Shown piece by piece: positions 5,773-5,856 of a DNA stretch of 5,856 nt; within the stretch, counting starts at the first letter, position 1; each line of letters opens with the position of its first letter. The translations under genes and the position numbers were made by a program. This DNA comes from Rhodoferax sp. (GTDB lineage: Bacteria > Pseudomonadota > Gammaproteobacteria > Burkholderiales > Burkholderiaceae_C), in assembly GCA_017880985.1 (NCBI GenBank), contig JADGRK010000175.1, positions 1 to 5,856 of the forward strand. The letters run 5' to 3'. The notes below the pieces were generated by a model. That model saw only the letters and a program-made list of their open reading frames with translations, was not told where the DNA came from and did no database searches.

Positions 5773-5856
5773 ATGCCTATCAAGAAGTACCTGCTCACTG
5801 GATTATTGGTCTGGTTGCCCTTAGCCATTACGATTTGGGTCTTGCTATGGCTGGTG
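5773..5856 (+). CDS. DUF502 membrane protein, N-terminus (3' partial)
   Basis: The first 28 codons of a gene that runs off the window are visible. The product starts MPIKKYLLTGLLVWLPLAIT and continues into a hydrophobic segment (about residues 7-28), consistent with the first transmembrane helix of the DUF502 family, small inner-membrane proteins of unknown function. The ATG at 5773 has a good GGAG at 5764-5767 with 5-nt spacing. It lies 29 nt after the FmdB stop, so the two are very likely co-transcribed. In betaproteobacteria this pair usually precedes aspS (aspartyl-tRNA synthetase), which I would expect downstream; that is recalled synteny, not visible here. Confidence 0.8.
   Translation, partial: MPIKKYLLTGLLVWLPLAITIWVLLWLV

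Overview
This window is an ordinary, well-packed stretch of a proteobacterial chromosome. Gene content and order point to a betaproteobacterium of the Burkholderiales, most likely Comamonadaceae (Rhodoferax/Polaromonas-like). The taxonomic call rests on remembered protein similarity and synteny, not on a search. Every recognisable gene is on the plus strand, intergenic gaps are short (15-115 nt), and no gap exceeds 300 nt.

Layout: (1) 1-354 is the C-terminal end of a large FAD/Fe-S oxidoreductase that begins outside the window. (2) 355-469 is an intergenic spacer largely filled by a 66-bp imperfect palindrome (383-448) that looks like a dispersed repeat. (3) 470-940 is a HIT-family protein with an in-frame 27-bp tandem duplication near its C-terminus. 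(4) 983-1396 is a DUF971 protein. (5) 1412-2143 is ubiE. (6) 2198-3163 is a membrane-anchored Tim44-like protein. (7) 3211-3765 is ubiJ, overlapping (8) ubiB at 3762-5327. (9) A TATAAT box at 5353-5358 probably starts a new transcription unit: an FmdB-type zinc-ribbon protein (5396-5743) followed by the first 28 codons of a DUF502 membrane protein (5773 to the window end).

Functionally the core is ubiquinone biosynthesis. UbiE carries out the C-methylation, UbiJ is the SCP2-type lipid-binding accessory factor, and UbiB is the atypical kinase/ATPase of the pathway. The Tim44-like gene sits between ubiE and ubiJ. The upstream HIT and DUF971 genes are co-oriented and may be co-transcribed, but their link to quinone synthesis is unproven. 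The FmdB-DUF502 pair normally precedes aspS in this group, so aspS is expected just downstream (inference).

I found no sign of a new defence, mobile or CRISPR-like system. The most interesting point is local: the FmdB gene has no ATG, GTG, TTG or CTG at its conserved N-terminus and appears to start at an ATT codon (5396). The palindromic repeat, the tandem duplication in the HIT gene, and the Tim44-like gene inside the ubi cluster are secondary points.
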